A stretch of 64,000 nucleotides of DNA from Chryseobacterium viscerum. GTDB taxonomy: Bacteria > Bacteroidota > Bacteroidia > Flavobacteriales > Weeksellaceae. The translations under genes were made by a program, and so were the position numbers. The stretch covers positions 496,001-560,000 of the forward strand of contig NZ_JAPDFT010000001.1 in the NCBI RefSeq assembly GCF_025949665.1, read 5' to 3'. A model generated the notes under the pieces. That model ran no database searches, was not told the origin of the DNA, and saw only the letters and a list, made by a program, of their open reading frames with translations. Shown here piece after piece: positions 42,412 through 51,311 of this stretch (its first letter is position 1; each line of letters starts with the position of its first letter).

Positions 42412-42419
42412 TATATTTG
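42412..42419 (+). promoter_or_regulatory. -7 box TATATTTG of the symporter gene
   Basis: Exact TAnnTTTG match 19 bases before the ATG at 42439. Confidence 0.55.
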
Positions 42420-42438
42420 CGCAAATTGAACTATATAT

Positions 42439-43689
42439 ATGAAAGGACAGAATAAACTTTTTATAGCAATTATCATTGCCCTTCTTGTGGGAGTTGGAAT
42501 TGGAGGTATTGTACACGTGAAATATCCTGAGAATGCAGAACCTTTTTCCAAGAACATAAAACTGTTAGGAACGGTTTTTATCAGATTGGTACAGATGATT
42601 ATTGCTCCATTGGTTTTTACGACATTAGTAGTGGGAATTGCCAAAATGAGTGATATCAAAATGATTGGAAGAGTAGGAACAAAAGCAATGCTTTGGTTTA
42701 TTTCCGCTTCTCTGATTTCCCTTTTCATCGGGTTGATTCTCGTTAACTGGCTGGAGCCGGGACATGTCACAAAACTACCGATTCAGGACGTATCTTCTGC
42801 TGATGAGCTTCTTAAAAGCAGTAAAAGTTTTTCCATGGAAGACTTTGTTAAGCATATGATTCCTAAAAGTTTATTTGAAGCCTTTGCTACCAATGAAGTA
42901 TTGCAAATCGTGATATTTGCGGTGATGTTTGGAGTTGCACTTGCGAATTTGGGAGAAGAATATTCTAAACCTGTGGTGAAGCTTTTTGATATCATTGCTC
43001 ATGCGATTCTTAAAATGGTAGGGTATATTATGTGGTTTGCTCCACTTGGAGTATTGGGAGCTATTGCAGCAGTAGTGGCAACCAATGGTTTTGAAATCTT
43101 TAAAGTATATGCTATTTACCTGAGAGACTTCTTCTTTGCTATAGGAGTTCTTTGGCTGGTACTTTTACTGGTAGGATATTTTATCTTAGGAAATCGTCTT
43201 TTTGACCTTTTAAAAAGAATTAAAGAGCCATTACTGATCGCTTTCTCTACAACTAGCTCAGAAGCAGTGTTCCCGAAATTGGTAGAAGAGCTTGAAAAAT
43301 TTGGGTGTAACAGCAGAGTAGTATCCTTTATTTTACCTTTAGGATATTCATTCAATCTGGATGGAAGTATGATGTATATGACATTTGCCTCCATCTTTAT
43401 TGCACAGATTTACGGTATAGAAATGAGCCTTGGACAGCAGATTACAATGCTATTGGTATTAATGCTTACCTCAAAAGGAATTGCGGGAGTGCCGAGAGCT
43501 TCTCTGGTAATTATTGTGGCAACGTGTTCCATGTTCGGTATTCCACCGGAAGGAATTGCTTTGATCTTACCAATTGACCATTTCTGTGATATGGGAAGAA
43601 GTATGACTAACGTATTAGGAAATACATTGGCCACTTCAGCGGTTTCGAAATGGGAAGGACAATTGACAGAGCCATTAGACAAAATTTAA
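42439..43689 (+). CDS. Dicarboxylate/amino acid:cation symporter (DAACS family)
   Basis: 416 residues, eight TM segments plus two re-entrant loops. Family motifs: FIRLVQMIIAPLVFTTLVVGIA, the serine-rich tip TTSSEAVFPKL, the NLDGSMMYM segment and the TSKGIAGVPRASLV region before the last helix, with LPIDHFCDMGRSMTNVLGN. Takes up C4-dicarboxylates or glutamate/aspartate with H+ or Na+. The PhyH-type gene starts nine bases after its stop, so one transcript is likely. Confidence 0.94.
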   Translation: MKGQNKLFIAIIIALLVGVGIGGIVHVKYPENAEPFSKNIKLLGTVFIRLVQMIIAPLVFTTLVVGIAKMSDIKMIGRVGTKAMLWFISASLISLFIGLILVNWLEPGHVTKLPIQDVSSADELLKSSKSFSMEDFVKHMIPKSLFEAFATNEVLQIVIFAVMFGVALANLGEEYSKPVVKLFDIIAHAILKMVGYIMWFAPLGVLGAIAAVVATNGFEIFKVYAIYLRDFFFAIGVLWLVLLLVGYFILGNRLFDLLKRIKEPLLIAFSTTSSEAVFPKLVEELEKFGCNSRVVSFILPLGYSFNLDGSMMYMTFASIFIAQIYGIEMSLGQQITMLLVLMLTSKGIAGVPRASLVIIVATCSMFGIPPEGIALILPIDHFCDMGRSMTNVLGNTLATSAVSKWEGQLTEPLDKI

Positions 43690-43697
43690 ATAGCTCA

Positions 43698-44420
43698 ATG
43701 AGTTTAAATAATTTTAAAAATAATAAAAGCCATATTCTTGAATATGGCTTTGCTGTTATCAATAATGTATTTTCACAGAAAGAGCTTGAAGAAATAAACC
43801 TTGTTCTTCAAAATATAGATACTTCAAAAGAGAATTTCAGAAAGTCTGAAGACCTTTTTGCCATAAGACAGTTTTTAAAAGAAGTTCCGGAAATCAAAGA
43901 CCTGATTTTTAATGAAAACATTCAGAAAGTAGTCAAAGAAATCTTCGGAGAAAAATATTTTGTGGTCAAAAGTATTTATTTTGATAAGCCTGAAACTTCC
44001 AACTGGTATGTAGCCTATCATCAGGACCTGACTATTTCTGTTGATAAAAAATTGGATCTTCCCGGTTTTGGTCCATGGACAACTAAAAAGAATCAGTTTG
44101 CAGTACAGCCTCCACTGAATATTTTGGAAAACATTTATACTATCAGAATCCATCTGGATGATACCGATGAAAATAACGGAGCTTTGAAAGTAGTTCCCAC
44201 ATCTCATACAAAAGGTATTTACAGACCGGAAACCATCGACTGGACTGTAGAAACAGAAGAAATCTGCAACGTTGAAAAAGGCGGAATCATGATCATGAAG
44301 CCGTTAACTCTTCATGGTTCAAAACGGACAACCAACGGAAAGAAAAGGAGAGTCATCCACATCGAATTTTCTGATATTGAACTTCCGGAAGTTCTGCAAT
44401 GGTCCGAAAGAATGAATTGA
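43698..44420 (+). CDS. Phytanoyl-CoA dioxygenase (PhyH) family protein
   Basis: 240 residues from the ATG at 43698. An in-frame ATG at 43650 lies inside the symporter gene and adds residues without family match. Fe(II)/2-oxoglutarate oxygenase of the PhyH group: HxD in AYHQDLTISV, distal His in LTLHGSKRTT, Arg in the following KKRRVIHIEF. N-terminal YGFAVINNVFSQKEL is typical. Substrate unknown; coupling to a dicarboxylate symporter is suggestive since 2-oxoglutarate and succinate are its co-substrate and product, but this is only inference. Confidence 0.87.
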   Translation: MSLNNFKNNKSHILEYGFAVINNVFSQKELEEINLVLQNIDTSKENFRKSEDLFAIRQFLKEVPEIKDLIFNENIQKVVKEIFGEKYFVVKSIYFDKPETSNWYVAYHQDLTISVDKKLDLPGFGPWTTKKNQFAVQPPLNILENIYTIRIHLDDTDENNGALKVVPTSHTKGIYRPETIDWTVETEEICNVEKGGIMIMKPLTLHGSKRTTNGKKRRVIHIEFSDIELPEVLQWSERMN

Positions 44421-44421
44421 T

Positions 44422-44461
44422 AAAAAACGTGCCCTTCGAATTTTCGAAGGGCACGTTTTTT
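44422..44461. terminator. Very strong bidirectional terminator
   Basis: Long stem AACGTGCCCTTCGAA / TTCGAAGGGCACGTT with AT-rich loop, A and T runs at the ends. Shared by the PhyH-type gene and the convergent TIMP-like gene. Confidence 0.95.
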
Positions 44462-44490
44462 ATGGTTGAATGCTGAAAGAATGAATTATT

Positions 44491-45261
44491 TTAGTCACAA
44501 GATATGACTTCACCGTATGGGTCATTTATATTTTCTTTGTTGTAAGAGAGAAAGAGCAGAGCTTCTTTTGGGTTGGGATTCCAGAAAGATACAGGCGTGG
44601 AGACGATCATATTAGTTTTCAGTATCTTTTCTATCGTACTATCCTTACTTCCAAAAGTTGTAACAGAAGTAATTTCCTGAATTTTTGATCTTTCATTTAT
44701 TTTTACTTTATAAATCGCAAAAGGCTGCTTAGGTTTAAATCCACTGATTTTTGATAGATCAGATCGATATTCAGTTTGGAATTCATCATAGCAACGGGTA
44801 AACTGTAAGCCCATAAACCTGAATTTATTATTATCTAAGTAGGTAAAGACTTTTTCCTGATTTTTAAGCCACGATTTTTCAGCTTTTGTTGGTCTATTTC
44901 CCAATTTTGATTTTGGAGTACAGGATGAGATGGAGTAGGTGTTATTGGATTGGTTTAAAAAGATCAAATATCTTTCATTGGGCAATACATCAACTTCACA
45001 AGCTCCGGAATAGGAGTTTCCAATTAGCCCTCTTACATTCATTGTTTTAAATGTTGTTGTTCCCTTATATACTTTTTCAAATTCAATATCTGCTTTATAT
45101 GTTCTTTGCTCGGTGTTTTCATCATACACTCTTACAATTTTAATAATGCCCACAATGCTGGCATTTAAATAATTCTGTGATAATGTTTCATATACACATT
45201 TACAGGCTGAAACTTTTATGGTACTTAAAAGTAAAAAGAGTAGTAATGATAATTTTTTCAT
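44491..45261 (-). CDS. Secreted TIMP/netrin-like protein, unknown function
   Basis: 256 residues from the ATG at 45261 (an in-frame ATG at 45273 precedes it). Signal peptide MKKLSLLLFLLLSTIKVSA, then ACKCVYETLSQNYLNASIVG, a Cys-x-Cys start followed by a beta-barrel with CEVDVLPNERYLIFL and SSCTPKSKL; this pattern resembles the OB-fold of TIMP/netrin-like domains. The C-terminal half is unassigned. It follows the GH92 mannosidase gene by four bases, so they form an operon. Function unknown. Confidence 0.75.
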   Translation of the reverse strand: MKKLSLLLFLLLSTIKVSACKCVYETLSQNYLNASIVGIIKIVRVYDENTEQRTYKADIEFEKVYKGTTTFKTMNVRGLIGNSYSGACEVDVLPNERYLIFLNQSNNTYSISSCTPKSKLGNRPTKAEKSWLKNQEKVFTYLDNNKFRFMGLQFTRCYDEFQTEYRSDLSKISGFKPKQPFAIYKVKINERSKIQEITSVTTFGSKDSTIEKILKTNMIVSTPVSFWNPNPKEALLFLSYNKENINDPYGEVISCD

Positions 45262-45277
45262 AGGTGTTTTCATTGTT

Positions 45278-48079
45278 TTATTTCACAGCAATCTCATCAA
45301 TAAAGATATAAGCATCTCCTCCTGCTCCCTGGTGCCATTCCGGAAGTTTTCCGAAGTAGTAAGCTTTTACTTTAACATATCGGGCTTCGGTAGGAAGAAT
45401 TTCCGTAGAAAAATCTTTGATCTGTACTTTTTCATCCTTAGGATCAATATCATTGTCAATGGTCTTCAGAAGGATAAAATCTTTTCCGTTCATGGAAGCG
45501 TAATATTCTACTTTTTTAGGCATCAGAATCCATGCTCTGCTGTCCTGAAGGTAAGTGGAAGATAAAGATTTTATGTTCTGAGGGGACTTAAGATCAATAA
45601 TAGCTTCAAAATTTTGTCCCTGATATCCCTGCCATTCTCCTTTTCTCCAGTTGACATCACCTCTGATTCCGTCAATAAGAGCAAGATTTCCGGTAGCGCT
45701 GTACTGCGGAGTCACTTTTGACAGAATATTAATATCCCAGTAATTAGGTCTTCTGTTAAATTGAGCAATGGTGACAGAGCTTTTTTCTCCGCTTCTTTCA
45801 GCATAAGCCATTACCTGAGTGGTTTTGGTGATAGAAAACGGTCCTTTGTAAGAAGAGAACGTCTTTCTTTTATTGCTGTCGCTTTCATCCATGGTCATAT
45901 AATACACCTTGTCATTTGGATGTAAAGGAGTGATTTCAACTTTGGTAGAAAAATCGAAAATTCTGTCTGCAGCAATTACTGGTGAAGCTGTTTTCTCTGA
46001 ATATTTAAAGTCCTTAGAAGGTTTTACATTTTCAAAACCAAGTTTCTTAAGCTCAGCTCTGCTGGTATTTTTGGTAATTGTTTTTGTAGTACCGTCTTCA
46101 AGGTGAATTTTAATTTCATCAAAATAAGGTGTAGTTGTTTCCCATTCCGGTAATCCTGGAGTCACAGAGTAAATTCCCATAGAACTTAGAATATACCATG
46201 CACTCATCTGGCCGCAGTCTTCATTTCCGATCAGTCCGTCAGGCGTATTTTTATAAAAATTATCAAGGATATATTTTATTTTGACATCTGTTTTTTCTGG
46301 TTTGTCTACAAAATTGTACAGGTAAGCGATGTGGTGGCTTGGCTCATTTCCCTGAGCATATTGTCCCATCAATCCCGTGATATCTACCTGTTCTCTACCT
46401 GTTGTTTTATCAGGAGCAGTGAAGATGGCATCAATGAACTGTTCAAATTTTTCTTTTCCGCCATGTGCAGCAATAAGTCCCGGAATATCCTGCTGCACGG
46501 AATAAGAATAATGCCATGAATTCCCTTCTGTATAATTGTTGTTTACTTCTCTCGGATCAAATGGTTCATACCAGTTTCCATTCTTTCTTGGCTGCATAAA
46601 CCCGGTTTTAGGATTGTAAAGGTTTTTCCAGTTTTGAGAACGCTTCATGAAATACTGATAGTCTTCTTTTTTGCCTAAAATTTTTGCCATCTGAGCAATG
46701 CACCAGTCATCATAAGCATATTCTACGGTTTTGGAAACACTTTCATGCTCATCATCTATGCTGATATAATTATTCTGCTTATAAGCATTCAATCCGAAAA
46801 TATCCTGCATTGCAGAGCCTTTGGCAGCCTGAAATGCTTTTTCATAATCAAACCCCTGAATTCCCTTGGCCATAGCATCCGCAATCACAGAAACGGAGTG
46901 ATAGCCAATCATACATTCCGTTTCATTGGAAGCCAGTTCCCATACCGGAAGTTTTCCGCCCTGTTCGTATTGTTTGATGAAGGTGTTGATAAAATCTGCG
47001 GTTCTTTTTCGGTCAATTAAAGTCATCAGCGGATGAGCCCCTCTGAAAGTATCCCAAAGTGAGAAAACGGTATAATAATCAAAACCGTTTGCGTTATACA
47101 GCTTGTTGTCTCTGCCTCTGTATTTTCCGTCAACATCCATATTGATGTTCGGTTGTGTAAAAACATGATAAAGAGCAGTGTAAAAAACGGCTAGTTTATT
47201 TTTATCATCAGACTTCACTTCAATTTTTGAAAGCTCTTTGTCCCAATTAGCTTCTGCCTGTTTTCTTACAGCATCAAAATCCTTTGATTGTCCTTCTGCC
47301 AGCATATTTTTGCCTGCTCCTTCATATCCTGTGGGAGAAATAGAAACTTTCACATTAATTTTTTCTCCTTTTTTGACATTGGTTGAAAATGCCAGCGTAA
47401 GCTTTGTTCCGGTAAAAAGATGGTTTTCCTGTTTTCCGTTGACTTCTTTTTTTGAAATTTTCATAGGTTTTGAAAACTCAATTCTGGCGTAGATATACTG
47501 GTTGGTAGCCCAGGCTTCACTTCTTCTGAAAACTTCAATGGTTTTATCATCAATGATTTTTACTTCACCTTCCAGAAGCTTATCCCTGTGGTTGAGGTCT
47601 AAAATAATATTGGCATCACCTGCATTGTTGAAGGTGTATTCATGATAACCAACTCTTTTTGTTGTTGTAAGGCGTACTCCAATATTATGTTTATCTAATT
47701 TAACAGTATAATATCCGGCGGTTGCCTTTTCATTTTTATGTGAAAACTTTGAGGAATAATCTTTGCTGTTCAGATTTGGATTTCCCATTGTGGGCATCAG
47801 CATAATGTCTCCGTAATCTGAAACTCCGGTTCCGTTCAGATGGGTATGAGAAAAACCATAGATCACAGAATCTGAATAATGATATCCGCTGCATCCGTCC
47901 CAGCTTCCGTCTATTCTTGTATCGGGAGAAAGCTGCACCATTCCGAATGGAACAATAGCACCGGGAAAAGTGTGGCCATGCCCCCCGGTTCCTATCATTG
48001 GATTGACATATTGAGAATAATTCTGTGCGGAAATGATCTGAGTAATAAATATTGAAAATGCAATAAGCCCTTTTTTCAT
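45278..48079 (-). CDS. GH92 family alpha-mannosidase, secreted
   Basis: 933 residues. Signal peptide (1-18). GH92 core from about 20 to 700: YVNPMIGTGGHGHTFPGA, PFGMVQLSPDTR, GCSGYHYSD, GFSHTHLNGTG and GNEDCGQMSAWYILSSMG are diagnostic. Then a chitobiase-C/FN3-like module (about 705-775) and a C-terminal F5/8-type beta-sandwich (about 785-933). GH92 enzymes are calcium-dependent exo-alpha-mannosidases acting on host or fungal N-glycans. It has no sus genes beside it. Partner gene: TIMP-like protein. Confidence 0.95.
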   Translation of the reverse strand: MKKGLIAFSIFITQIISAQNYSQYVNPMIGTGGHGHTFPGAIVPFGMVQLSPDTRIDGSWDGCSGYHYSDSVIYGFSHTHLNGTGVSDYGDIMLMPTMGNPNLNSKDYSSKFSHKNEKATAGYYTVKLDKHNIGVRLTTTKRVGYHEYTFNNAGDANIILDLNHRDKLLEGEVKIIDDKTIEVFRRSEAWATNQYIYARIEFSKPMKISKKEVNGKQENHLFTGTKLTLAFSTNVKKGEKINVKVSISPTGYEGAGKNMLAEGQSKDFDAVRKQAEANWDKELSKIEVKSDDKNKLAVFYTALYHVFTQPNINMDVDGKYRGRDNKLYNANGFDYYTVFSLWDTFRGAHPLMTLIDRKRTADFINTFIKQYEQGGKLPVWELASNETECMIGYHSVSVIADAMAKGIQGFDYEKAFQAAKGSAMQDIFGLNAYKQNNYISIDDEHESVSKTVEYAYDDWCIAQMAKILGKKEDYQYFMKRSQNWKNLYNPKTGFMQPRKNGNWYEPFDPREVNNNYTEGNSWHYSYSVQQDIPGLIAAHGGKEKFEQFIDAIFTAPDKTTGREQVDITGLMGQYAQGNEPSHHIAYLYNFVDKPEKTDVKIKYILDNFYKNTPDGLIGNEDCGQMSAWYILSSMGIYSVTPGLPEWETTTPYFDEIKIHLEDGTTKTITKNTSRAELKKLGFENVKPSKDFKYSEKTASPVIAADRIFDFSTKVEITPLHPNDKVYYMTMDESDSNKRKTFSSYKGPFSITKTTQVMAYAERSGEKSSVTIAQFNRRPNYWDINILSKVTPQYSATGNLALIDGIRGDVNWRKGEWQGYQGQNFEAIIDLKSPQNIKSLSSTYLQDSRAWILMPKKVEYYASMNGKDFILLKTIDNDIDPKDEKVQIKDFSTEILPTEARYVKVKAYYFGKLPEWHQGAGGDAYIFIDEIAVK

Positions 48080-48173
48080 GTTCTGATTTTATAATAGCGA
48101 AGATATTGAAAAACAGTAAAAGAGATGTAATAAAAGTCGATTACGGCTTGTCTTATTAAAAACGATATAATTC

Positions 48174-50516
48174 ATGAAGAAGACGTTACTTGCTGTAATC
48201 ATGCTGTTACCGGCAGCTGCATTTGCCCAGATGATAACAGGAAAGATTACCCAAACCGGAAAGGCTGTTCCTTACGTTGAGGTGGTTGCAGAAAAAAATC
48301 AGAAGAAGCAGACAGCTATTTCGGACGAAAAAGGAAATTACTCACTGAAACTTTCGGAAAACGGGAACTACCATATTAAGCTTATCCAGGACGGTGTAGA
48401 AATATCTAATAATGAATTGACGGTAAATGGTGAGATGAAACACGATTTTTTTATCGAAAAAAAGAAAGAAAAACAGATAGAAGGCGTTACACTTACCGCC
48501 AGAAAAAAGCTGATTGAGAGAAAAGCAGACAGATTAGTTTTCAATGTTTCCAATTCCGTGGCTTCACAGGGAATGGATGGAGCAGATGCTCTTGCAACGA
48601 CGCCTCTGGTAAAAGTAGATGACAATACCGGAGTTTCCATTGTCGGAAAAAGTGGTGTAGCAGTAATGATCAATGACAGGATTCTGAATTTGTCAGATGC
48701 AGAACTCGTTACTTACCTGAAAAGTCTCAGATCCGAAAATATAGAAAAAATTGAAGTCATTACCTCACCTCCCGCCAAATATGAAGCGCAGGGAAACAGC
48801 GGCCTGATCAATATTGTTTTAAAGAAAAATCAGAATCTGGGATGGAGTGGAAGTCTTACCTCTAGCCTTCAGCAGCAGACCTATACCGGGAATTCAAATA
48901 GTGTAACCTTGAATTATCAGAATGAAAAACTGCACACTTCATTGAAATTAAGACAGAATAAAAATGAAAAACATTCTTATGAAAATTACTGGATAGAAGG
49001 AGCAGACGGCCTTAAAAGCAATGATAACAGAAGAGATTTTGGCGATGGGCTGGGTGCCAATTTAAGTCTGGATTATCAGTTGGGTAAGCGTTCCAATATC
49101 GGATTTATTTATGATTTCGGATTTGGACATTCCAATATGGATATTACCAACACTTCGGACTATTTTCAAAATGGAAACTATACTAATACCTTACTCACTT
49201 ATGCGGAACACAGAGCTACAGGTAAACAGCATACGGCAAGTGCTTACTATGATCTTAAATTCGGGAAACAGGATAATAAACTGAGTATTACCGGAAATTA
49301 TTTTTCCAATACTCCGGAAACGATCATTGATTTTACCACCACAGAAAGTTCCGGAGACCGCTTTATCGTAAAATCACCATCCATGGTGGATTATAAAATT
49401 TATTCCGGGCAGGCAGATCTTACACTGCCTTATCAGTTTGCGAAAACAGAAACAGGAGTGAAGTTCACAAATTTTGATAATAACTCCAATATCTTTTATC
49501 AGAATTTAAAGAACGGACAATATATCACAGATCCCCTGAAGAGCAATGAGTTTGAGTACAATGAAAAAAACTACGCCGCTTATATCAGTTTTGAAAAATC
49601 ATTTAGCGAAAAATGGTCGGCAAAGGCAGGTTTACGTTACGAATATTCTGTAGTCAACGGAAATTCTTTAACATCCGGGCAGCAGACCGAAAATTCTTAC
49701 GGGAAGTTTTTTCCAACAGCTTATATCAGCTATAAAAGCAATGAAAATCATACGTTCAACCTGAATTATTCCAAAAGAATCAACAGACCGGGGTTTCGTG
49801 CAATTAATCCATACCGCTGGTACATCAACATCAATTCCTATTTTACCGGAAATCCTTTCCTGAAGCCGTCTATCAATCATAATTTTGAATTTTCTTATGT
49901 TTATAAAGGAAAACTCTCAGCGTCTGCTTATTTTCAGAGATCAGTGGATGCATTTGGCCAGCTCGCTAATCTGAAAGGGGAAAACAGGGTGAGTACCTTT
50001 GAAAATTACTACAATCAGAACAGTTTGGGTGTTTCGCTTAATTACTCAGATACTTTTTTCAAAAAATGGGAAGCTAATTACTCGGCCAATTATTCTTATA
50101 TGAATACCGATGTTTTTGCAACGGATGCTCTTTCCAGAAAAGGAAACAGCTATGATTTCGATTTTCAGAATAATATATCACTCAATTCAAGCAAAACCAT
50201 ACAGCTGATTCTGAACTACTGGTTCCGTCTGCCTTCCAACTCAGGAAATTCATATATGAAGTTTGCCGGGAATTTTACATCTGGACTGAAACTAAACCTT
50301 ATGGAAAAAAGCCTTCAGCTGAATGTATTTGTTTCTGATATTTTGAAGCAAGGGAAAAGCCAGGGTGAAATCTATTATACCACAGGAACACACTCTTATA
50401 ATAATTATTACGATGCAAGAAGACTTACCGTATCCGCAACCTATACTTTCGGAAATAAAAAAGTAAAAGGAATGGACCGTAATGTAAAGTTTGATGAAAA
50501 AAACAGAGCCAATTAG
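48174..50516 (+). CDS. Outer-membrane beta-barrel receptor (OMP_b-brl_3 type)
   Basis: 780 residues. Signal peptide (1-18), carboxypeptidase-regulatory-like domain (19-95), plug-like region (VEVITSPPAKYEAQGNSGLINIVLKK around 195-220) and a barrel (to about 765) rich in Asn, Tyr and Ser: a relative of TonB-dependent receptors. Similar in build to the gene at 38438. Ligand unknown. Divergent from the GH92 gene, with which it shares 94 bases upstream. Confidence 0.88.
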   Translation: MKKTLLAVIMLLPAAAFAQMITGKITQTGKAVPYVEVVAEKNQKKQTAISDEKGNYSLKLSENGNYHIKLIQDGVEISNNELTVNGEMKHDFFIEKKKEKQIEGVTLTARKKLIERKADRLVFNVSNSVASQGMDGADALATTPLVKVDDNTGVSIVGKSGVAVMINDRILNLSDAELVTYLKSLRSENIEKIEVITSPPAKYEAQGNSGLINIVLKKNQNLGWSGSLTSSLQQQTYTGNSNSVTLNYQNEKLHTSLKLRQNKNEKHSYENYWIEGADGLKSNDNRRDFGDGLGANLSLDYQLGKRSNIGFIYDFGFGHSNMDITNTSDYFQNGNYTNTLLTYAEHRATGKQHTASAYYDLKFGKQDNKLSITGNYFSNTPETIIDFTTTESSGDRFIVKSPSMVDYKIYSGQADLTLPYQFAKTETGVKFTNFDNNSNIFYQNLKNGQYITDPLKSNEFEYNEKNYAAYISFEKSFSEKWSAKAGLRYEYSVVNGNSLTSGQQTENSYGKFFPTAYISYKSNENHTFNLNYSKRINRPGFRAINPYRWYININSYFTGNPFLKPSINHNFEFSYVYKGKLSASAYFQRSVDAFGQLANLKGENRVSTFENYYNQNSLGVSLNYSDTFFKKWEANYSANYSYMNTDVFATDALSRKGNSYDFDFQNNISLNSSKTIQLILNYWFRLPSNSGNSYMKFAGNFTSGLKLNLMEKSLQLNVFVSDILKQGKSQGEIYYTTGTHSYNNYYDARRLTVSATYTFGNKKVKGMDRNVKFDEKNRAN

Positions 50517-50550
50517 TACTCTGAATTTAAAATTGTTTTTATGCCTTATG

Positions 50551-50619
50551 TCATTCTGAATGAAACGGAGTGGAATGAAGAATCTCTTCTTTTATAAGAT
50601 TCTTCATTCGTCAGAATGG
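50551..50619. repeat. Imperfect inverted repeat (REP-like)
   Basis: Left arm CATTCTGA-ATGAAACGGAGTG-GAATGAAGAATCT (50552-50585) and right arm, reversed, CATTCTGA-C-GAATGAAGAATCT (50597-50618). The same halves with a spare insert of about 12 bases in the left arm. A family of such elements is widespread in Bacteroidetes. Confidence 0.7.
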
Positions 50620-50631
50620 CAATGTAAATAC

Positions 50632-51087
50632 TTACACTTCCCCTTCAAAGACAGCATTGAGATATTCCTCTTTGTCTTTTTCTTCCCGTCCGGAGCCAAG
50701 ATATTTTTTCCAGGACTGGGATTCATGATAAACAATACCCATTTCCCAGACACAGTAAGTAGGGAGGTGGGTTTTGCTTCTGTCCCATATTTCAAAGTTG
50801 CCGGAACCGTCATAATAAACACTTTCCCATAATTCATTTTCACTTCGCCATGTACATACTAGGAGAAGATAGTTTTCTCCGCAACGATGCATGATGACAA
50901 ATCCCAGATCATCAATATTCTGAAAGTCTTCTTCTGCATATTCAATACACAGCCGGGCATTATGGATGTCCTGTGGAGAAATTTCGGCCGGATCATCAGC
51001 CAGATCGTACCATTTGAATTTCGTTTTTCCAACGGTGAAAATTCCTTTTGGTAGTGCATGTTTGGAAGGGTAGGTGTTGGTTTTCAT
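50632..51087 (-). CDS. Hypothetical protein, conserved-looking cytosolic
   Basis: 151 residues, no signal peptide or TM segment. Trp- and Glu-rich: KTKFKWYDLADDPAEISPQD, CTWRSENELWESVYYDGSGNFEIWDRS, YCVWEMGIVYHESQSW. I do not recognise the family. Single gene between two REP/AT-rich stretches. No neighbour suggests a role. Confidence 0.65.
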   Translation of the reverse strand: MKTNTYPSKHALPKGIFTVGKTKFKWYDLADDPAEISPQDIHNARLCIEYAEEDFQNIDDLGFVIMHRCGENYLLLVCTWRSENELWESVYYDGSGNFEIWDRSKTHLPTYCVWEMGIVYHESQSWKKYLGSGREEKDKEEYLNAVFEGEV

Positions 51088-51216
51088 AATAATTGTTTTG
51101 CAATGATAATGGTGTCAATAAATCTAATTATTTTATTTTAAATACCTACTCATAAATATTTTTATCAACGAATAAAATACCACAAAAGTGTTATATGAAT
51201 CGAATTTCAAATTTCG

Positions 51217-51224
51217 TAAATTTG
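51217..51224 (+). promoter_or_regulatory. -7 box TAAATTTG upstream of the phosphoesterase gene
   Basis: Exact TAnnTTTG match 87 bases before the ATG at 51312. The remaining 51088-51311 spacer shows nothing else I can name. Confidence 0.4.
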
Positions 51225-51311
51225 ATTATAAACTAATAATTTCTGGTGTGACAGGCTAAAGAAGTTCCTTAATGTCAAAAGCATTGGGAACATCAATACA
51301 AACTCAATAAC

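Noticed and set aside
43650-43697. Upstream ATG extending the PhyH-type protein
   Set aside because: Inside the symporter gene; the conserved domain starts after the ATG at 43698.
50560-50843. Two short frames on both strands
   Set aside because: They start in the REP-like inverted repeat and overlap the hypothetical gene at 50632-51087, which has better codon use and a longer frame.
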